Below, piece after piece: positions 1 through 9,137 of a stretch of 64,000 bases of DNA (positions are counted from its first letter, which is position 1; each line of letters opens with the position of its first letter). Made by a program: the position numbers and the translations under genes. The stretch is from contig NZ_CP084029.1 of assembly GCF_020181615.1 (NCBI RefSeq), forward strand, positions 3,409,995 to 3,473,994, written 5' to 3'. This DNA comes from [Mycobacterium] crassicus (lineage in GTDB: Bacteria > Actinomycetota > Actinomycetes > Mycobacteriales > Mycobacteriaceae). The notes under the pieces are model-generated. The model did no database searches and was not told the origin of the DNA. It saw only the letters and a list, made by a program, of their open reading frames with translations.

Positions 1-90
1 CCCCGCCGCAGCAGCCAACAACGGCGTCGAACCCGCCCCGGCATACATCCGCGCCGAATTCACCTCCGGCGCCAACACCGCATAGTCCAT
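1..90 (-). CDS. PPE family protein, N-terminal 30 codons only (cut by window edge)
   Basis: Reading leftwards from an ATG at 90, the 30 codons to the window edge begin [18 protein letters not shown], the start of a PPE domain. The usual PPE signature near residue 8 appears here as APE. PPE proteins are exported by ESX (type VII) systems, usually with a PE partner. The ATG lies 15 bases after the stop of the PE/Esx relic at 106-279, so the two probably shared a transcript. The rest of the gene is outside the window, so subfamily and intactness cannot be judged. Confidence 0.8.
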   Translation of the reverse strand, partial: MDYAVLAPEVNSARMYAGAGSTPLLAAAAG

Positions 91-105
91 CACAGCGCCT
101 ATCTG

Positions 106-279
106 CTAGCCGGACAGAATCTGCTGCGACGCAGATTCCTGCAACTTGTGATGGTTGGTGTCGCGGATCAGCCGATCCCGGGCGTGCAACATGTGGACGA
201 TGTTGTGGAAACGGGCCTGCACCTGGGCCGGGCTCGTGACAACCACGGGCAGTGATTCCGGGTCGGTTGCCACGAACAT
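106..279 (-). pseudogene. PE/Esx chimeric relic (QILSS-family Esx C-terminus with PE-like start)
   Basis: This 57-codon ORF starts at an ATG at 279 with GAAGGGA about 8 bases upstream. A longer reading starts at 306. Its first residues, MFVATDPESL, resemble a PE N-terminus (MSFVTTQPEAL at 25451). Its last third, with FHNIVHMLHARD and QQILSG, resembles the C-terminus of the EsxJ/QILSS family (FRNIVNMLHGVRD and QQILSS from memory of M. tuberculosis). The central helices, the WXG turn and the PE YxxxD/E region are absent. I infer that a deletion joined the front of a PE gene to the back of an Esx gene. It may still be translated because the frame is open, but a functional Esx fold is unlikely. 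Confidence 0.6.
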
Positions 280-306
280 TTGCTGATCCCTTCGTTCGGT
301 AACCAT

Positions 307-828
307 TCCCCCGGCTCACTACATCAGCTGTGTCCTGGGGCACCCTGGGACGCAAAAGTAATGCAGTCCACTTTGAACTGTCCAAGAGTTAATTCAGCGT
401 GATTCATAAATAAATCTGATCGATCTCCGGCCAGCTAAAGCGTTGATTCCATCAGTGCAGGTGGGCGAGGACCATGCCGATCGCCCGAGGTTCGGCCTCA
501 ACGATCTTCCGAATGGCCGAACTGCACGTATGTACCGGAAAATATTTCCCGGCCCCGATCTTCCCTATGACTGACGGGCCGAGGCGCGGCAGGATCGACA
601 GTGCCCGCCGGCGCCTGCTGCGCCGTGGTCGACGAACGCGTACAGGGGTTGGTTTCACTATCCGAACCCGTCACGCCACCAGGTGACCATCGATACCAAT
701 GACGCAGGTCACAGATCGCAATATGCCTGCACGAAATCATGTTGCATCTGCACATCCCACTTCCTAGCATTATTTAGGTAGGCAAAGCATTCAAGTTGGC
801 AAGTCGTTTATAAGTTGGGTCATTTCAG
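307..828. other. Intergenic stretch of about 520 bases, no convincing gene
   Basis: No reading frame here has recognisable protein content. The A+T-richer part at about 350-430 probably carries the promoter for the leftward PE/Esx relic and PPE. Two inverted repeats are visible: GTTCGGCC (490-497) with GGCCGAAC (515-522), and a near-palindrome GGAAAATATTTCC (537-549). The stretch before 829 contains TTAGGTAGGC, a possible IdeR half-site but no full iron box. Confidence 0.5.
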
Positions 829-1143
829 ATGAAATCAATTACACAAATTCAGCTGGCGTTGGTCGGCGTCGCCAGCGCCTTAATGATCATCCCCGCCCTG
901 AACAGCCCGAGCGCGATCGCAGACGACAACGGCTTGGTCAACGATGTCGGGAGATCGTCCCAGACGGCAACTCCGGGTGAGACCTTGACCGAACCACGCA
1001 GCGCAAGCGTTGAGAACCAATCCCTCGATCGGACACCGCCTCCGAGCCCCGTCGTCAACGCCGCACCCGTCCGCGGTCTCGGGCCGCAGTGCGAGCTGAG
1101 TTTCAGCGTCACCTGGTCAACGCCCCTTTGGACGTGCCCCTAG
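829..1143 (+). CDS. Small secreted protein of unknown function
   Basis: This predicted 104-residue protein begins with a typical Sec signal peptide: a Lys near the N-terminus, a hydrophobic stretch from about residues 8 to 24, then small residues ending SAIA before DDNG. The mature part is short, rich in Pro, Ser and Thr, and has two cysteines near the C-terminus that could form a disulfide. I recognise no family. The ribosome binding site is weak (GTTGGG about 7 bases upstream of ATG). A strong hairpin follows the stop at 1188-1218, which supports a real transcription unit. It could be a lineage-specific exported peptide or a spurious ORF. The signal peptide and terminator favour the former. 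Confidence 0.5.
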   Translation: MKSITQIQLALVGVASALMIIPALNSPSAIADDNGLVNDVGRSSQTATPGETLTEPRSASVENQSLDRTPPPSPVVNAAPVRGLGPQCELSFSVTWSTPLWTCP

Positions 1144-1725
1144 CGCCATGCGTGGGCCGCCCTAGCCGGCACCGCCGGCCTGGCCCCCCACCGACTGGCG
1201 ACCGCCAGCCGTCGGTGGTTTCCCGCTAAATTTTCATGCGATTCGGACTGTCTGCGTCCGAATACGCACGCTCGGCGCACGGACCGACCCAAGGCGCCAG
1301 CAATGCGCAGGCGTTGCCGATCTGAAAACGGCAGAATACCGATCAGCGGTTACCCGATGTCCACGAGCGCTTCATTTGATCGCGTGAATTTCGATCACCG
1401 CCGATTGACGGGGCGCGCGTGGATCGCCACCGGGCCGGCCGCTGTTCTGCAGCGGAACCGAGACCGCGTCGAGCAGGAGCAGCGCGAGGTCGAACTCGGT
1501 CCCCGGCGGTCACCGGATCCCCGCGGAGCGCGGCCGCGACCGCCCGGACCCGATTGTTAATCTGTCGCCATATATGGAAGCAATTAGATTTATAATCCAT
1601 CCGTCTCGATGCACTGGATTTCCCGGCGAATTCCCGGCGCCGCCGCGTGGCCGGTGCGTTCGGACCGCGCACTGTCGGACCGACCGGCCCACCGCCGGCG
1701 CTGCGCACGGCATAGGCTGACGTCC
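1144..1725. other. Intergenic stretch of about 580 bases
   Basis: Apart from the hairpin at 1188-1218 there is no supported gene. Open frames here are low-information and Arg-rich, typical of high-GC non-coding DNA. The A+T-rich segment at about 1555-1605 is a plausible promoter region for the reductase gene starting at 1726. Confidence 0.4.
1188..1218 (+). terminator. Hairpin terminator after the small secreted protein
   Basis: CCACCGAC at 1188-1195 pairs with GTCGGTGG at 1211-1218. An inner TGGC/GCCA pairing extends the stem, and TTTC follows. It lies 45 bases after the stop at 1143. Confidence 0.6.
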
Positions 1726-2574
1726 ATGTCCCTCTCCGGCAAGACCATGTTCATCTCGGGCGCCAGCCGCGGCATCGGCCTGGCGATCGCCAAGCGGGCC
1801 GCGCGCGACGGCGCGAATGTCGCGCTGATCGCCAAGACCGCGACGCCGCACCCCAAGCTGGACGGCACGATCTACACCGCTGCCGCCGAGATCGAGGAGG
1901 CCGGCGGGCAGGCACTGCCGATCGTCGGCGATATCCGGGACGGGGATTCGGTGTCGGCCGCCGTGGCGACGGCCGTCGAGCGGTTCGGCGCCATCGACAT
2001 CTGCGTCAACAACGCCTCGGCGATCAACCTCGGGTCGATCCTGGAGGTACCGCTGAAACGCTTCGACCTGATGAACGAAATCGAGGTGCGCGGCACCTAC
2101 GCGGTCTCGCAAGCCTGCATCCCGCACATGATCGGCCGGGAGAACCCGCACATCCTCACGCTGTCCCCGCCGGTCCGGCTTGAGCCCAAATGGCTCAAGC
2201 CCACCGCGTACATGATGGCCAAGTTCGGGATGACGCTATGTGCGCTGGGCATGGCCGAAGAGCTGCGCTCGCACGGGATCGCCTCCAACACCCTGTGGCC
2301 GCGAACCCTGATCGCCACCGCCGCGGTGCAGAACCTGCTCGGCGGCGACGAGGCGATGGCCCGCGCCCGCACGCCGCAGGTCTACGCCGACGCGGCCTAC
2401 GCGATCCTGACCAAACCGGCGACCGAATACACCGGCAACACGGTGCTGTGCGAGGACGTCCTGGTGGAGTCCGGCGTCACCGACCTGTCGGTCTATGACT
2501 GCGTACCCGGCGGGGAGCTGGGCCTGGACCTGTGGGTGGACGACGTCAACCCTCCCGGGTACGTGCAGGCCTAG
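1726..2574 (+). CDS. Short-chain dehydrogenase/reductase (Rv3224-like, HSDL2-type)
   Basis: This is a 282-residue SDR, the same length as I recall for M. tuberculosis Rv3224, which is annotated as a possible iron-regulated SDR. It has a Rossmann nucleotide-binding motif near the N-terminus (GASRGIG), the structural NNAS motif, and a YMMAK catalytic segment containing the Tyr and Lys. The insertion PHPKLDGTIYTAAAEIEEAG after the third strand is typical of HSDL2-like SDRs. I chose the ATG at 1726 over an upstream ATG at 1609 because the intervening residues are Arg-rich and unrelated to SDRs. The substrate is unknown. The gene converges with the methyltransferase at 2571, overlapping it by 4 bases. 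Confidence 0.9.
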   Translation: MSLSGKTMFISGASRGIGLAIAKRAARDGANVALIAKTATPHPKLDGTIYTAAAEIEEAGGQALPIVGDIRDGDSVSAAVATAVERFGAIDICVNNASAINLGSILEVPLKRFDLMNEIEVRGTYAVSQACIPHMIGRENPHILTLSPPVRLEPKWLKPTAYMMAKFGMTLCALGMAEELRSHGIASNTLWPRTLIATAAVQNLLGGDEAMARARTPQVYADAAYAILTKPATEYTGNTVLCEDVLVESGVTDLSVYDCVPGGELGLDLWVDDVNPPGYVQA

Positions 2575-3617
2575 CCCGAACGCAGGTCGCCGGACCTGCG
2601 ATAGACCAGCCAGCGCATCGAGATCGGGCAGACCTCCGGGTCCAGGTCGAACACGTCCTGACCGCGGGTCCATTCGGCATACCAACTGGTGGGCGGCCAC
2701 GCTCCGTCAGGCAGGTGCGCCTTCTCGTAGTCGTGCACCGATTCGTCGGAGACCAGCTCCAGGCCCAATCCCGCTGCCGCATCAGCCATCTCGTCCGGGG
2801 TGAAGAACGTGCTGTAGCACTGCTGGCTCAGTTCGAGCCCGGCCCCGTCGTCGACGTAGCCGTCACGGGTCAAGAAGGCGTTGAACACCAGCTGCCCGCC
2901 CGGCGCCAGTCGCCGCGCCGCCAGTTCGAATATGTCGCGCAGCTGGCCGGCGGTCCGGAAGTCCGACGTCACCTCCGAGAGCAGGATCAGCGAATAGTCG
3001 TCGGCCAGGTCGTCTCCGGCCGAGAGCACATCACGCACGACGACGCGGACGTCCAGCGACTCACGTTCGGCCTCGGCGCGGATGTCCGCGGCGAAGGCCG
3101 GGGTCATCTCCACCGCGTCCACCGGGTGCCCGCGCCGGGCCAGGGCCAAGGTGTTGCGTCCGGTCCCGGCACCGATGTCGAGCACCCGGTACGCGCGCGG
3201 GTCGGCGGCGTCGGCGGCCAGTGCGCAGACCCGGGCGTCGGGTTCGGTGCCGAACAGCGGCGGCTGGCGGGTCGCGAGCCAGTTCTCGTAGGCGCCCTCG
3301 ATCGAGTACCACTGCCCACGGATCACATAGTTGAGCAGCTGGCCGACCGGCTTCTGGTAGGTGACGATGATGTTCGATCGCGGCGAGGCCTCGAACGCCG
3401 TGGCCAACTCCGTGGCCAGGTTCGCCCGCAGTTGCTCCAACTGCTCGGCGCTCAGCGGCGAACCGACAGCGCCGAACAGCGTGGAGCACATCTTGACGTA
3501 CTCGTCGAGCATGCCCGGAACGGCCGGCAGCTTGATATGCCCGCCGGCCTCCGCCCTGCGATACAACCGCCGGGCCATCGCGTCGTGCAGCATCGGCGGG
3601 CGCGTCGAACTGTCCAT
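2571..3617 (-). CDS. Class I SAM-dependent methyltransferase (paralogue of 10097-11140)
   Basis: This predicted 348-residue protein has an N-terminal helical region of about 140 residues, then a class I methyltransferase fold whose SAM-binding motif I is VLDIGAGTGRN, followed by the acidic strand end VDAVEMTP. It ends with WYAEWTRGQDVFDLDP and a conserved MRWLVYR tail. The product at 10097-11140 is very similar along its whole length. Both start close to an LHDAMARRLYRR motif, and the substrate is unknown. The two copies bracket the polyhydroxyalkanoate and dioxygenase genes in the same orientation, suggesting duplication. The 3' end overlaps the stop of the reductase gene on the other strand. 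Confidence 0.85.
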   Translation of the reverse strand: MDSSTRPPMLHDAMARRLYRRAEAGGHIKLPAVPGMLDEYVKMCSTLFGAVGSPLSAEQLEQLRANLATELATAFEASPRSNIIVTYQKPVGQLLNYVIRGQWYSIEGAYENWLATRQPPLFGTEPDARVCALAADAADPRAYRVLDIGAGTGRNTLALARRGHPVDAVEMTPAFAADIRAEAERESLDVRVVVRDVLSAGDDLADDYSLILLSEVTSDFRTAGQLRDIFELAARRLAPGGQLVFNAFLTRDGYVDDGAGLELSQQCYSTFFTPDEMADAAAGLGLELVSDESVHDYEKAHLPDGAWPPTSWYAEWTRGQDVFDLDPEVCPISMRWLVYRRSGDLRSG

Positions 3618-3656
3618 CGCACTGTTGTACCGAATCGGCCCGGCAGCCGCCGGCGA

Positions 3657-4532
3657 TCAGGCTCGTCCGCTGATGTCCCGCAGAAACTCGTCTATGACGG
3701 GCGCCAGCTTGACGGCGTTGTGCACCAGGTCGATATGACCACCGGCGTGCAAGTGCAATCGCGAATGCGGTAGCAGCGCGTTCATGATCTGCGCGTTGAC
3801 CACCGGGATGATCGGATCATCGGTGCCCGCCACGATCAGCGTCTCCTGACGCACCGTGAACAACGCGAACAGGCTGGTCCAGATCGAACCCGCCAGCAGC
3901 TGATGCAGGTAGCCCATCTTCGACCCCGCACTGAGCTGACGCACAAACAGCTGCGCCACGTCTTCGCCGTGTGCGCGGACGCTACCGCCGTACAGTTCCC
4001 CGGCGATGGCGGCGGCGTAGTCAGGATCGGAGAACCTGTGCGGGGTCAACATCTTCGCCAGCACCCGCGGCCGCGCGGGCACCATCACGGCGCCGGTACC
4101 GGTCGAGACCAGCACTAGGCGGCGGCAACGCCGCGGGTTCTGAAAGGCGAACTGCTGCGCCAGCGCACCACCCCAGGACAGTCCGAGCACGTCCACCACC
4201 CCCAGGCCGAGTTCGGTCAGCACCCGTCCCAGCACCCACGCCAGGTACGGAAACCCGTACGGCAGCACCGAGGTCGGCGACCCCCCCGTCCCGGGCACAT
4301 CGAACCGGACCACGGTCAGGTCCGCATCCAGCTGTTGCACCAGCGGATCGAGCACTTCGAGGCTGGCACCGATCCCGTTGCACAGCACCAGCGGTACCCG
4401 GGAGCCACCGCGACGCACGTTCACCCGGATGCGCTGACCGCCGGTCGCGACGTAGCGTTCCTCGCCGAACTCGCTGGGTGTCACCGCGCGCAGGCGACGA
4501 CGCTGCGGGCGCGATCGGCCCCCCGTGCTCAT
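3657..4532 (-). CDS. phaZ: Alpha/beta hydrolase, PhaZ-like intracellular polyhydroxyalkanoate depolymerase
   Basis: This 291-residue alpha/beta hydrolase has an apparent triad of Ser119 in GLSWGG, Asp238 or Asp239 in GTDDP, and His266 in GGHIDL. The context GLSWGGALAQQFA closely resembles medium-chain PHA depolymerases of Pseudomonas (PhaZ), which hydrolyse stored polyester. The start at 4532 overlaps the PhaC stop as ATGA, so translation is probably coupled. A longer reading to 4691 would run inside phaC and is not credible. Together with phaC and the ligase this forms a make-and-mobilise polyester operon. Another esterase role remains possible. Confidence 0.8.
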   Translation of the reverse strand: MSTGGRSRPQRRRLRAVTPSEFGEERYVATGGQRIRVNVRRGGSRVPLVLCNGIGASLEVLDPLVQQLDADLTVVRFDVPGTGGSPTSVLPYGFPYLAWVLGRVLTELGLGVVDVLGLSWGGALAQQFAFQNPRRCRRLVLVSTGTGAVMVPARPRVLAKMLTPHRFSDPDYAAAIAGELYGGSVRAHGEDVAQLFVRQLSAGSKMGYLHQLLAGSIWTSLFALFTVRQETLIVAGTDDPIIPVVNAQIMNALLPHSRLHLHAGGHIDLVHNAVKLAPVIDEFLRDISGRA

Positions 4533-6220
4533 TTCTGCATCACGTAGGTTCCCGGCGCAGGCCCCAGTGGCGGAAAATCTTCTCCACCAAGTGTTTTCGG
4601 TGCATCGATCTCGGGTCCGCTGCGTTCGGCGAGCCAGGCCACATAGTGCGGCCACCACGAGTCGCTGAGTTTCTCGGCGGCACCCAGCCACTCCCGCGGG
4701 TCTGCGGAGTCGACCGCTCCGACCCGATACGACGCCTTCGGGTTACCGGGCGGGTTGACCAGCGCGGCGATATGCCCACTGGAGGACAGCACGTAGCGGT
4801 TGTCCTTGCTGCCCAGCAGCCGCGCGCTGCGGTAGGTGGCCTGCCACGGGGAGATGTGGTCGGCGACCCCGCCGATCACGTAGGCGTCGGCGGTGATCGC
4901 CGACAGGTCCACCGCAGAGCCCAGCATGCTCAGCTCGCCCGGGTTGACCAGTGAATTGTGCACGCCCATCAGCACCATGTCGCGATGCAGTGCCGCGGTC
5001 ATCCGGGTGGTGTCGGCGTTCCAGAACAACACGTCGAACGCGGCCGGCGGCCGGCCCTGCACGTAGTTGTTCACCCAGTACCGCCACACCAGGTCGGTGG
5101 GCCGCAGCCAGGCGAACATCTCCGCCATGGCCCGCCCGTCCAGGTAGCCCTTCTTGGCCGAGGTACGGATCGCCGCCTGGGCGGCCCGGTCGCTCATCAG
5201 CGCCGACGCGAACCCGGCGTTGGTCTCGTCGAGCACGGTCACCGCCAGGGTGAGCCCGGCGATCCGGTCACCCTCGCCGATCGCGGCCAGGTGCGCGGCT
5301 GTCATCGCCGCCAGAATCCCGCCCGAGCAGGTCGCCAGCAGGTGCGCGCTGTCGGTGCCGGCGATCTTCTGGACGGTGTCCAGCGCTTCGACGATCGCCG
5401 CGCCGTAGGCATCGAAACCCCAGCCCCGGTGCCGTGCTTGCGGATTGCGCCACGACATCACGAACACCTGCTGCCCCTGCTGGACGAAGTATTCGATCAT
5501 GCTGCGGCCCGGCGCGATGTCCATGATGTAGAACTTGTTGATCACCGGCGGCACCAGCAGCAACGGGATCGCGCGCACGGTCGGCGTCTGCGGGGCGTAC
5601 TGGATCAGCTCGAACATCGAGTTCGCGAACACCACCGCCCCCTTGGTGGCAGCCACCGTCTCACCGACGGCGAAGGCGTCCGGCTCCACCATCGCCGGCA
5701 CCCGCGGCTGGGAGGCCATGTCGCGGGCGAACGCCCGCACCCCCCGCACCGCGCTCAGTCCGCCGGTGTCGATCAACGCCTTCCATCCCAGCGGGCTGAT
5801 CACCGGATTGTTGGTCGGGGCCAGGCCCTCCAGCAGGTTGTCGATCACGAACCGCATCTTGTCGGCATCGCGCCAGTCCAGGTCGGCGTCGGTGAGCAGC
5901 CCGTCGGCGGTCTCGGCGGCCGCCAGGTAGCCCTGCATGATCCGGTGCAGCAGCGGGTTCTGTTGCCAGGCCGGGTCGCTGAAGCGTTTGTCGGACCGGT
6001 CCGGGGCGCGATTCGATCTGCCCGCGACGATCGAGCCGAGCTCGCGGACCAGGGTGCTCGTCCGATCCGCCACCACGCCAGGTTGTTTGGCCAGATTCGC
6101 CGCGAGCCGGAACCAGGCGGCATCCGGCATGATCTGCCGCGTTATCGGCTTGGCGCCGCTGGTCAGCACCAAGTCCAGGGGCACTGCCAGCTCATCGGGT
6201 TTGGTCGTGGTGGTTGCCAT
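4529..6220 (-). CDS. phaC: Poly(3-hydroxyalkanoate) synthase
   Basis: This 563-residue PhaC polymerises (R)-3-hydroxyacyl-CoA into storage polyester at granule surfaces. It has the PhaC N-terminal region, the NKFYIMDIAPGRSM segment, and a modified lipase box ATCSGG carrying the nucleophile Cys298. Further landmarks are FDVLFWNADTTR, Asp454 in GGVADHISPW, and His483 in SSSGHIAALVNPPGNP. All three catalytic residues are present. Length and motifs fit class I/II synthases that work without PhaE or PhaR. It sits 2 bases after the acyl-CoA ligase and overlaps phaZ by 4 bases, so all three are likely one operon. Confidence 0.92.
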   Translation of the reverse strand: MATTTTKPDELAVPLDLVLTSGAKPITRQIMPDAAWFRLAANLAKQPGVVADRTSTLVRELGSIVAGRSNRAPDRSDKRFSDPAWQQNPLLHRIMQGYLAAAETADGLLTDADLDWRDADKMRFVIDNLLEGLAPTNNPVISPLGWKALIDTGGLSAVRGVRAFARDMASQPRVPAMVEPDAFAVGETVAATKGAVVFANSMFELIQYAPQTPTVRAIPLLLVPPVINKFYIMDIAPGRSMIEYFVQQGQQVFVMSWRNPQARHRGWGFDAYGAAIVEALDTVQKIAGTDSAHLLATCSGGILAAMTAAHLAAIGEGDRIAGLTLAVTVLDETNAGFASALMSDRAAQAAIRTSAKKGYLDGRAMAEMFAWLRPTDLVWRYWVNNYVQGRPPAAFDVLFWNADTTRMTAALHRDMVLMGVHNSLVNPGELSMLGSAVDLSAITADAYVIGGVADHISPWQATYRSARLLGSKDNRYVLSSSGHIAALVNPPGNPKASYRVGAVDSADPREWLGAAEKLSDSWWPHYVAWLAERSGPEIDAPKTLGGEDFPPLGPAPGTYVMQK

Positions 6221-6222
6221 GA

Positions 6223-7734
6223 CTATCGGATGCTTTCTGTTGTCGGAACAATGATTTCGCGTTTGAGGATCTTGCCGGTCGGCCCCTTGGGCAGGGCGGC
6301 CACCAGCCAGATCCGACGCGGGTATTTGTAGGCGGCCACCCGGGCCTTCACGTATTCGCAGAGCTCATCGGGCGCCACCGCCATGCCGGCCTTGAGTGCG
6401 ACTGCGGCGCCGACGTCTTCACCGAGCGAGTCGTGCGGGATGCCGATGACGGCAGCCTCGGCGACCGCGGGATGCTCGTAGAGCACCTCTTCGACCTCGC
6501 GCGGGTAGACGTTGTAGCCGCCACGGATGATCAGATCCTTGGTGCGGTCGACGATGTAGTAGTAGCCGTCCTCGTCGACACGCCCCACATCACCGGTGCA
6601 CAGCCAGCCGTCGGCGGTGATGGTGGCCGCGGTGGCCTCCGGCAGATTCCAGTAACCCAACATCACGTTGTGCCCACGGATCTGAATCTCCCCGGGCTCC
6701 CCCTGGCGGGCGTCGGCACCGGCGGCGTCGGCCACCCGCGCCTCGACGCCCTCGATCGGGGTACCGATCGAACCCACCTTCCGGGGCCGGTGCGGATGGT
6801 TGAACGTCGCCACCGGTGAGCTCTCCGACAATCCGTAACCCTCCAAGATCGTGCAGCCGAAAGCCTTCTCGAAATCGGTGAGAACCTGCACGGGCAGCGC
6901 CGCTCCGCCGGAGACACAGGTCCGCAGGGTGCGGGTCGCCTCCGGTGCGGTGTCCGCTGCCCTGCTCAGCAACCCCGCGTACATCGTCGGCACGCCCTCG
7001 AACACCGTGACGCCGTCGCGCCGGATCACCTCCAGCGCCTTGGCGGGTTCAAAGCGGGGCAGCAACGTCAGCGTCGCACCGGCCAAGACCGACGCGTTGA
7101 GCCCGCAGGTCAAGCCGAAGACGTGAAACAGCGGCAGGCAACCCATCACCACGTCGTCCGGCCCGATCTCGATGAGGGTCCGCACGCACACTTCGGCGTT
7201 GCGGTTCAGGCTGGCGTGGGTGAGCATGGCGCCCTTGGGTTTTCCGGTGGTACCCGAGGTGTGCAGGATGACGGCGACGTCATCGTCGCCGCGTTGCACC
7301 ACCGCCTCGGAGGTGGGCAGGCCGGTGAGCAGTTCGGCCAGTCCGGCGTCGTCGACGATCCAGCACTGCGCGTCCGCCTGACCGGCACCGGCGCTGGCCT
7401 CCGGCGCGAAGGCCGGCGTCGCAAACATCGCTTTGGCGCCGGTGTTGGACAGGTAGAACTCGACCTCGCGCGCCTTGAGCAGCGGGCTCATCGGCACCGC
7501 CACCGCGCCGCGGTGCATGATGCCGTAGAACACGATGGCGAACGCCGGTGTGTTGGGCAGCATCACCCCTACCCGGTCACCGGGCTCGATGCCGGCCCGC
7601 GTCAACAGCGCGGCCACCCGGGCGGCCGCCGCCTCGAATTCGGCGAAGGTCACCGTCAGTTCGTCGCAGCGCAACGCGATACGGTCGGGATACCGGTCTT
7701 TGGCTGCCGTCAGATTCATGCTCAGTGCGGGCAT
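6223..7734 (-). CDS. Long-chain fatty-acid--CoA ligase (FadD-type AMP-binding enzyme)
   Basis: This 503-residue adenylate-forming enzyme activates a carboxylic acid to acyl-CoA through an acyl-adenylate. The P-loop-like motif is LHTSGTTGKPKG. The core adenylation motif appears as GYGLSESSP, the ATP/ribose motif as WLCTGDVGRVDEDGY, the hinge as DRTKDLIIRGG, and the C-terminal catalytic Lys lies in PTGKILKRE. It heads the ligase-phaC-phaZ operon and may feed hydroxyacyl-CoA or recycle depolymerase products. The start at 7734 has GGAGG only 1 base upstream. An ATG at 7719 (MNLTAAKD) is an alternative. Confidence 0.9.
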   Translation of the reverse strand: MPALSMNLTAAKDRYPDRIALRCDELTVTFAEFEAAAARVAALLTRAGIEPGDRVGVMLPNTPAFAIVFYGIMHRGAVAVPMSPLLKAREVEFYLSNTGAKAMFATPAFAPEASAGAGQADAQCWIVDDAGLAELLTGLPTSEAVVQRGDDDVAVILHTSGTTGKPKGAMLTHASLNRNAEVCVRTLIEIGPDDVVMGCLPLFHVFGLTCGLNASVLAGATLTLLPRFEPAKALEVIRRDGVTVFEGVPTMYAGLLSRAADTAPEATRTLRTCVSGGAALPVQVLTDFEKAFGCTILEGYGLSESSPVATFNHPHRPRKVGSIGTPIEGVEARVADAAGADARQGEPGEIQIRGHNVMLGYWNLPEATAATITADGWLCTGDVGRVDEDGYYYIVDRTKDLIIRGGYNVYPREVEEVLYEHPAVAEAAVIGIPHDSLGEDVGAAVALKAGMAVAPDELCEYVKARVAAYKYPRRIWLVAALPKGPTGKILKREIIVPTTESIR

Positions 7735-7838
7735 GCCTCCAGCGTGATGCGGACGACGCCCCGCAACAATGTCCGCGCGAACAACACCGCGGCCGTTCGG
7801 GTGTGACCGCCCACATTTCCCGCCTATCGTTGCCGGAT

Positions 7839-9020
7839 ATGAGCGCCGTACCCGATCCGCACATCGGCCGGCTCAGCACACTGATGCTGGCCCGCGCGCC
7901 GGAGTTGGGCGCGGCCATGGCCGATCTGATCTGCAGCGAGATCGCGGCCTACCGCGACGGCACGATGATCGCCAAGGCCGAGGTGTGCGACACCTGCGTG
8001 GCCAACCTGACGTTCGTCTTCGACGCACTGGCCGGCGACAGCGCCGCGGACACGTCGGTCGCCGAACGCACCGGCACCTCCCGCGCCGTCGCCGGGGTCC
8101 CGCTACCGGCGGTGATGACCGCCTACCGGATGGGATTCCGTTACATGTGGGAGCAGGCCGTCGCCGCGGCCCGGGCGGACGGCATCCCCACCGAGTCGAT
8201 CCTGGAGGCCGCGGCACGGGTCTACCTCGCGCAGGACACCTTCACCGAGGCGATGAGCAACGGCTACCGCGAGCAGGTGACCACGCGACTCCTGGAGCAG
8301 GAGGAGGAGCGCTCGGCGCTGCTGGAGGCCCTGCTGTTCAACCGGATCACCGACACACACAACCTGTGGGATGCCGCGCACCTGCTGCGCCTGCCCACCT
8401 CGGGCCCGTTCGTCGTGGTGGCCGCGGAGCTGCCGGAGATCGGGAAACTGGTGCTGCCCGCCATCGAAAACAAACTCGCGGCCCGTGATATCCGCTCGGC
8501 GTGGCGATTGCTCTCGGATGTGCAGGTCGGCATCGTCCACCTGCGCGTCGCCGAGGCGCTCGGCACGCTGGTCGAGGTGCTGCGCCAGGCGGCGCGCACC
8601 CGGGTGGGCATCAGTCCCCCGTTTCCCGAGCTGGTCGACACCGGCGAGGGCCTGCGGCTGGCCCGGCTGGCGGTCGCGGAAAAGCCACCCGCCGATTCGC
8701 TGGTCACAGTCTTCGACGACACCCCCTTGGCGGTGGCGGCGGTGAGCGCGCCGGAGGCGATGACCAGGCTGCGGTCCGCGGTGCTGGGCCAGGTCGATGC
8801 ATTGCCGGCCGGGGAGCGGGCGATCCTGTTCGACACGTTTCGGGCCTGGCTGCAGGCCGACGGCTCGGCCAACGACACCGCGAGCAGCATCTTCTGCCAC
8901 CCCAACACGGTGCGCCATCGATTGCGCCGCATCGAGGAGTTGACCGGCCGGTCACTGTCGCGGCCACGGGACATCGCCGAACTCTGCCTGGCGTTCGAGG
9001 TGCAGGAGCGACTGCCGTGA
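7839..9020 (+). CDS. PucR/CdaR-family transcriptional regulator
   Basis: This 393-residue protein has an N-terminal RsbRD-like helical sensor region. The middle GGDEF-like domain characteristic of PucR regulators follows. The C-terminal HTH_30 domain has ASSIFCHPNTVRHRLRRIEE as its recognition helix region. I start it at the ATG at 7839, since the long in-frame extension upstream runs antisense into the ligase gene and has no family match. It is divergently transcribed from the ligase-phaC-phaZ operon across about 100 bases, so it is the obvious candidate regulator of polyester metabolism. The inducer is unknown. Confidence 0.85.
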   Translation: MSAVPDPHIGRLSTLMLARAPELGAAMADLICSEIAAYRDGTMIAKAEVCDTCVANLTFVFDALAGDSAADTSVAERTGTSRAVAGVPLPAVMTAYRMGFRYMWEQAVAAARADGIPTESILEAAARVYLAQDTFTEAMSNGYREQVTTRLLEQEEERSALLEALLFNRITDTHNLWDAAHLLRLPTSGPFVVVAAELPEIGKLVLPAIENKLAARDIRSAWRLLSDVQVGIVHLRVAEALGTLVEVLRQAARTRVGISPPFPELVDTGEGLRLARLAVAEKPPADSLVTVFDDTPLAVAAVSAPEAMTRLRSAVLGQVDALPAGERAILFDTFRAWLQADGSANDTASSIFCHPNTVRHRLRRIEELTGRSLSRPRDIAELCLAFEVQERLP

Positions 9021-9137
9021 GACCGCCACTCGGGCTTCCTCAGCTCGTTTCGCTCGACATGGGGTCATGCCAATTCGCGGTCACGCCGCCCGGGGGCGGT
9101 CACCTGCATTGACATCGCAGGCGCCTGGCGCGCCCGA

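Noticed and set aside
765..785. Possible IdeR iron box (TTAGGTAGGC) before the small secreted protein
   Set aside because: Only a half-site matches. The second half of the 19-base palindrome is absent.
1303..1560. 85-codon ORF upstream of the reductase
   Set aside because: Arg/Pro-rich composition, no ribosome binding site or recognisable motif, typical of non-coding high-GC sequence.
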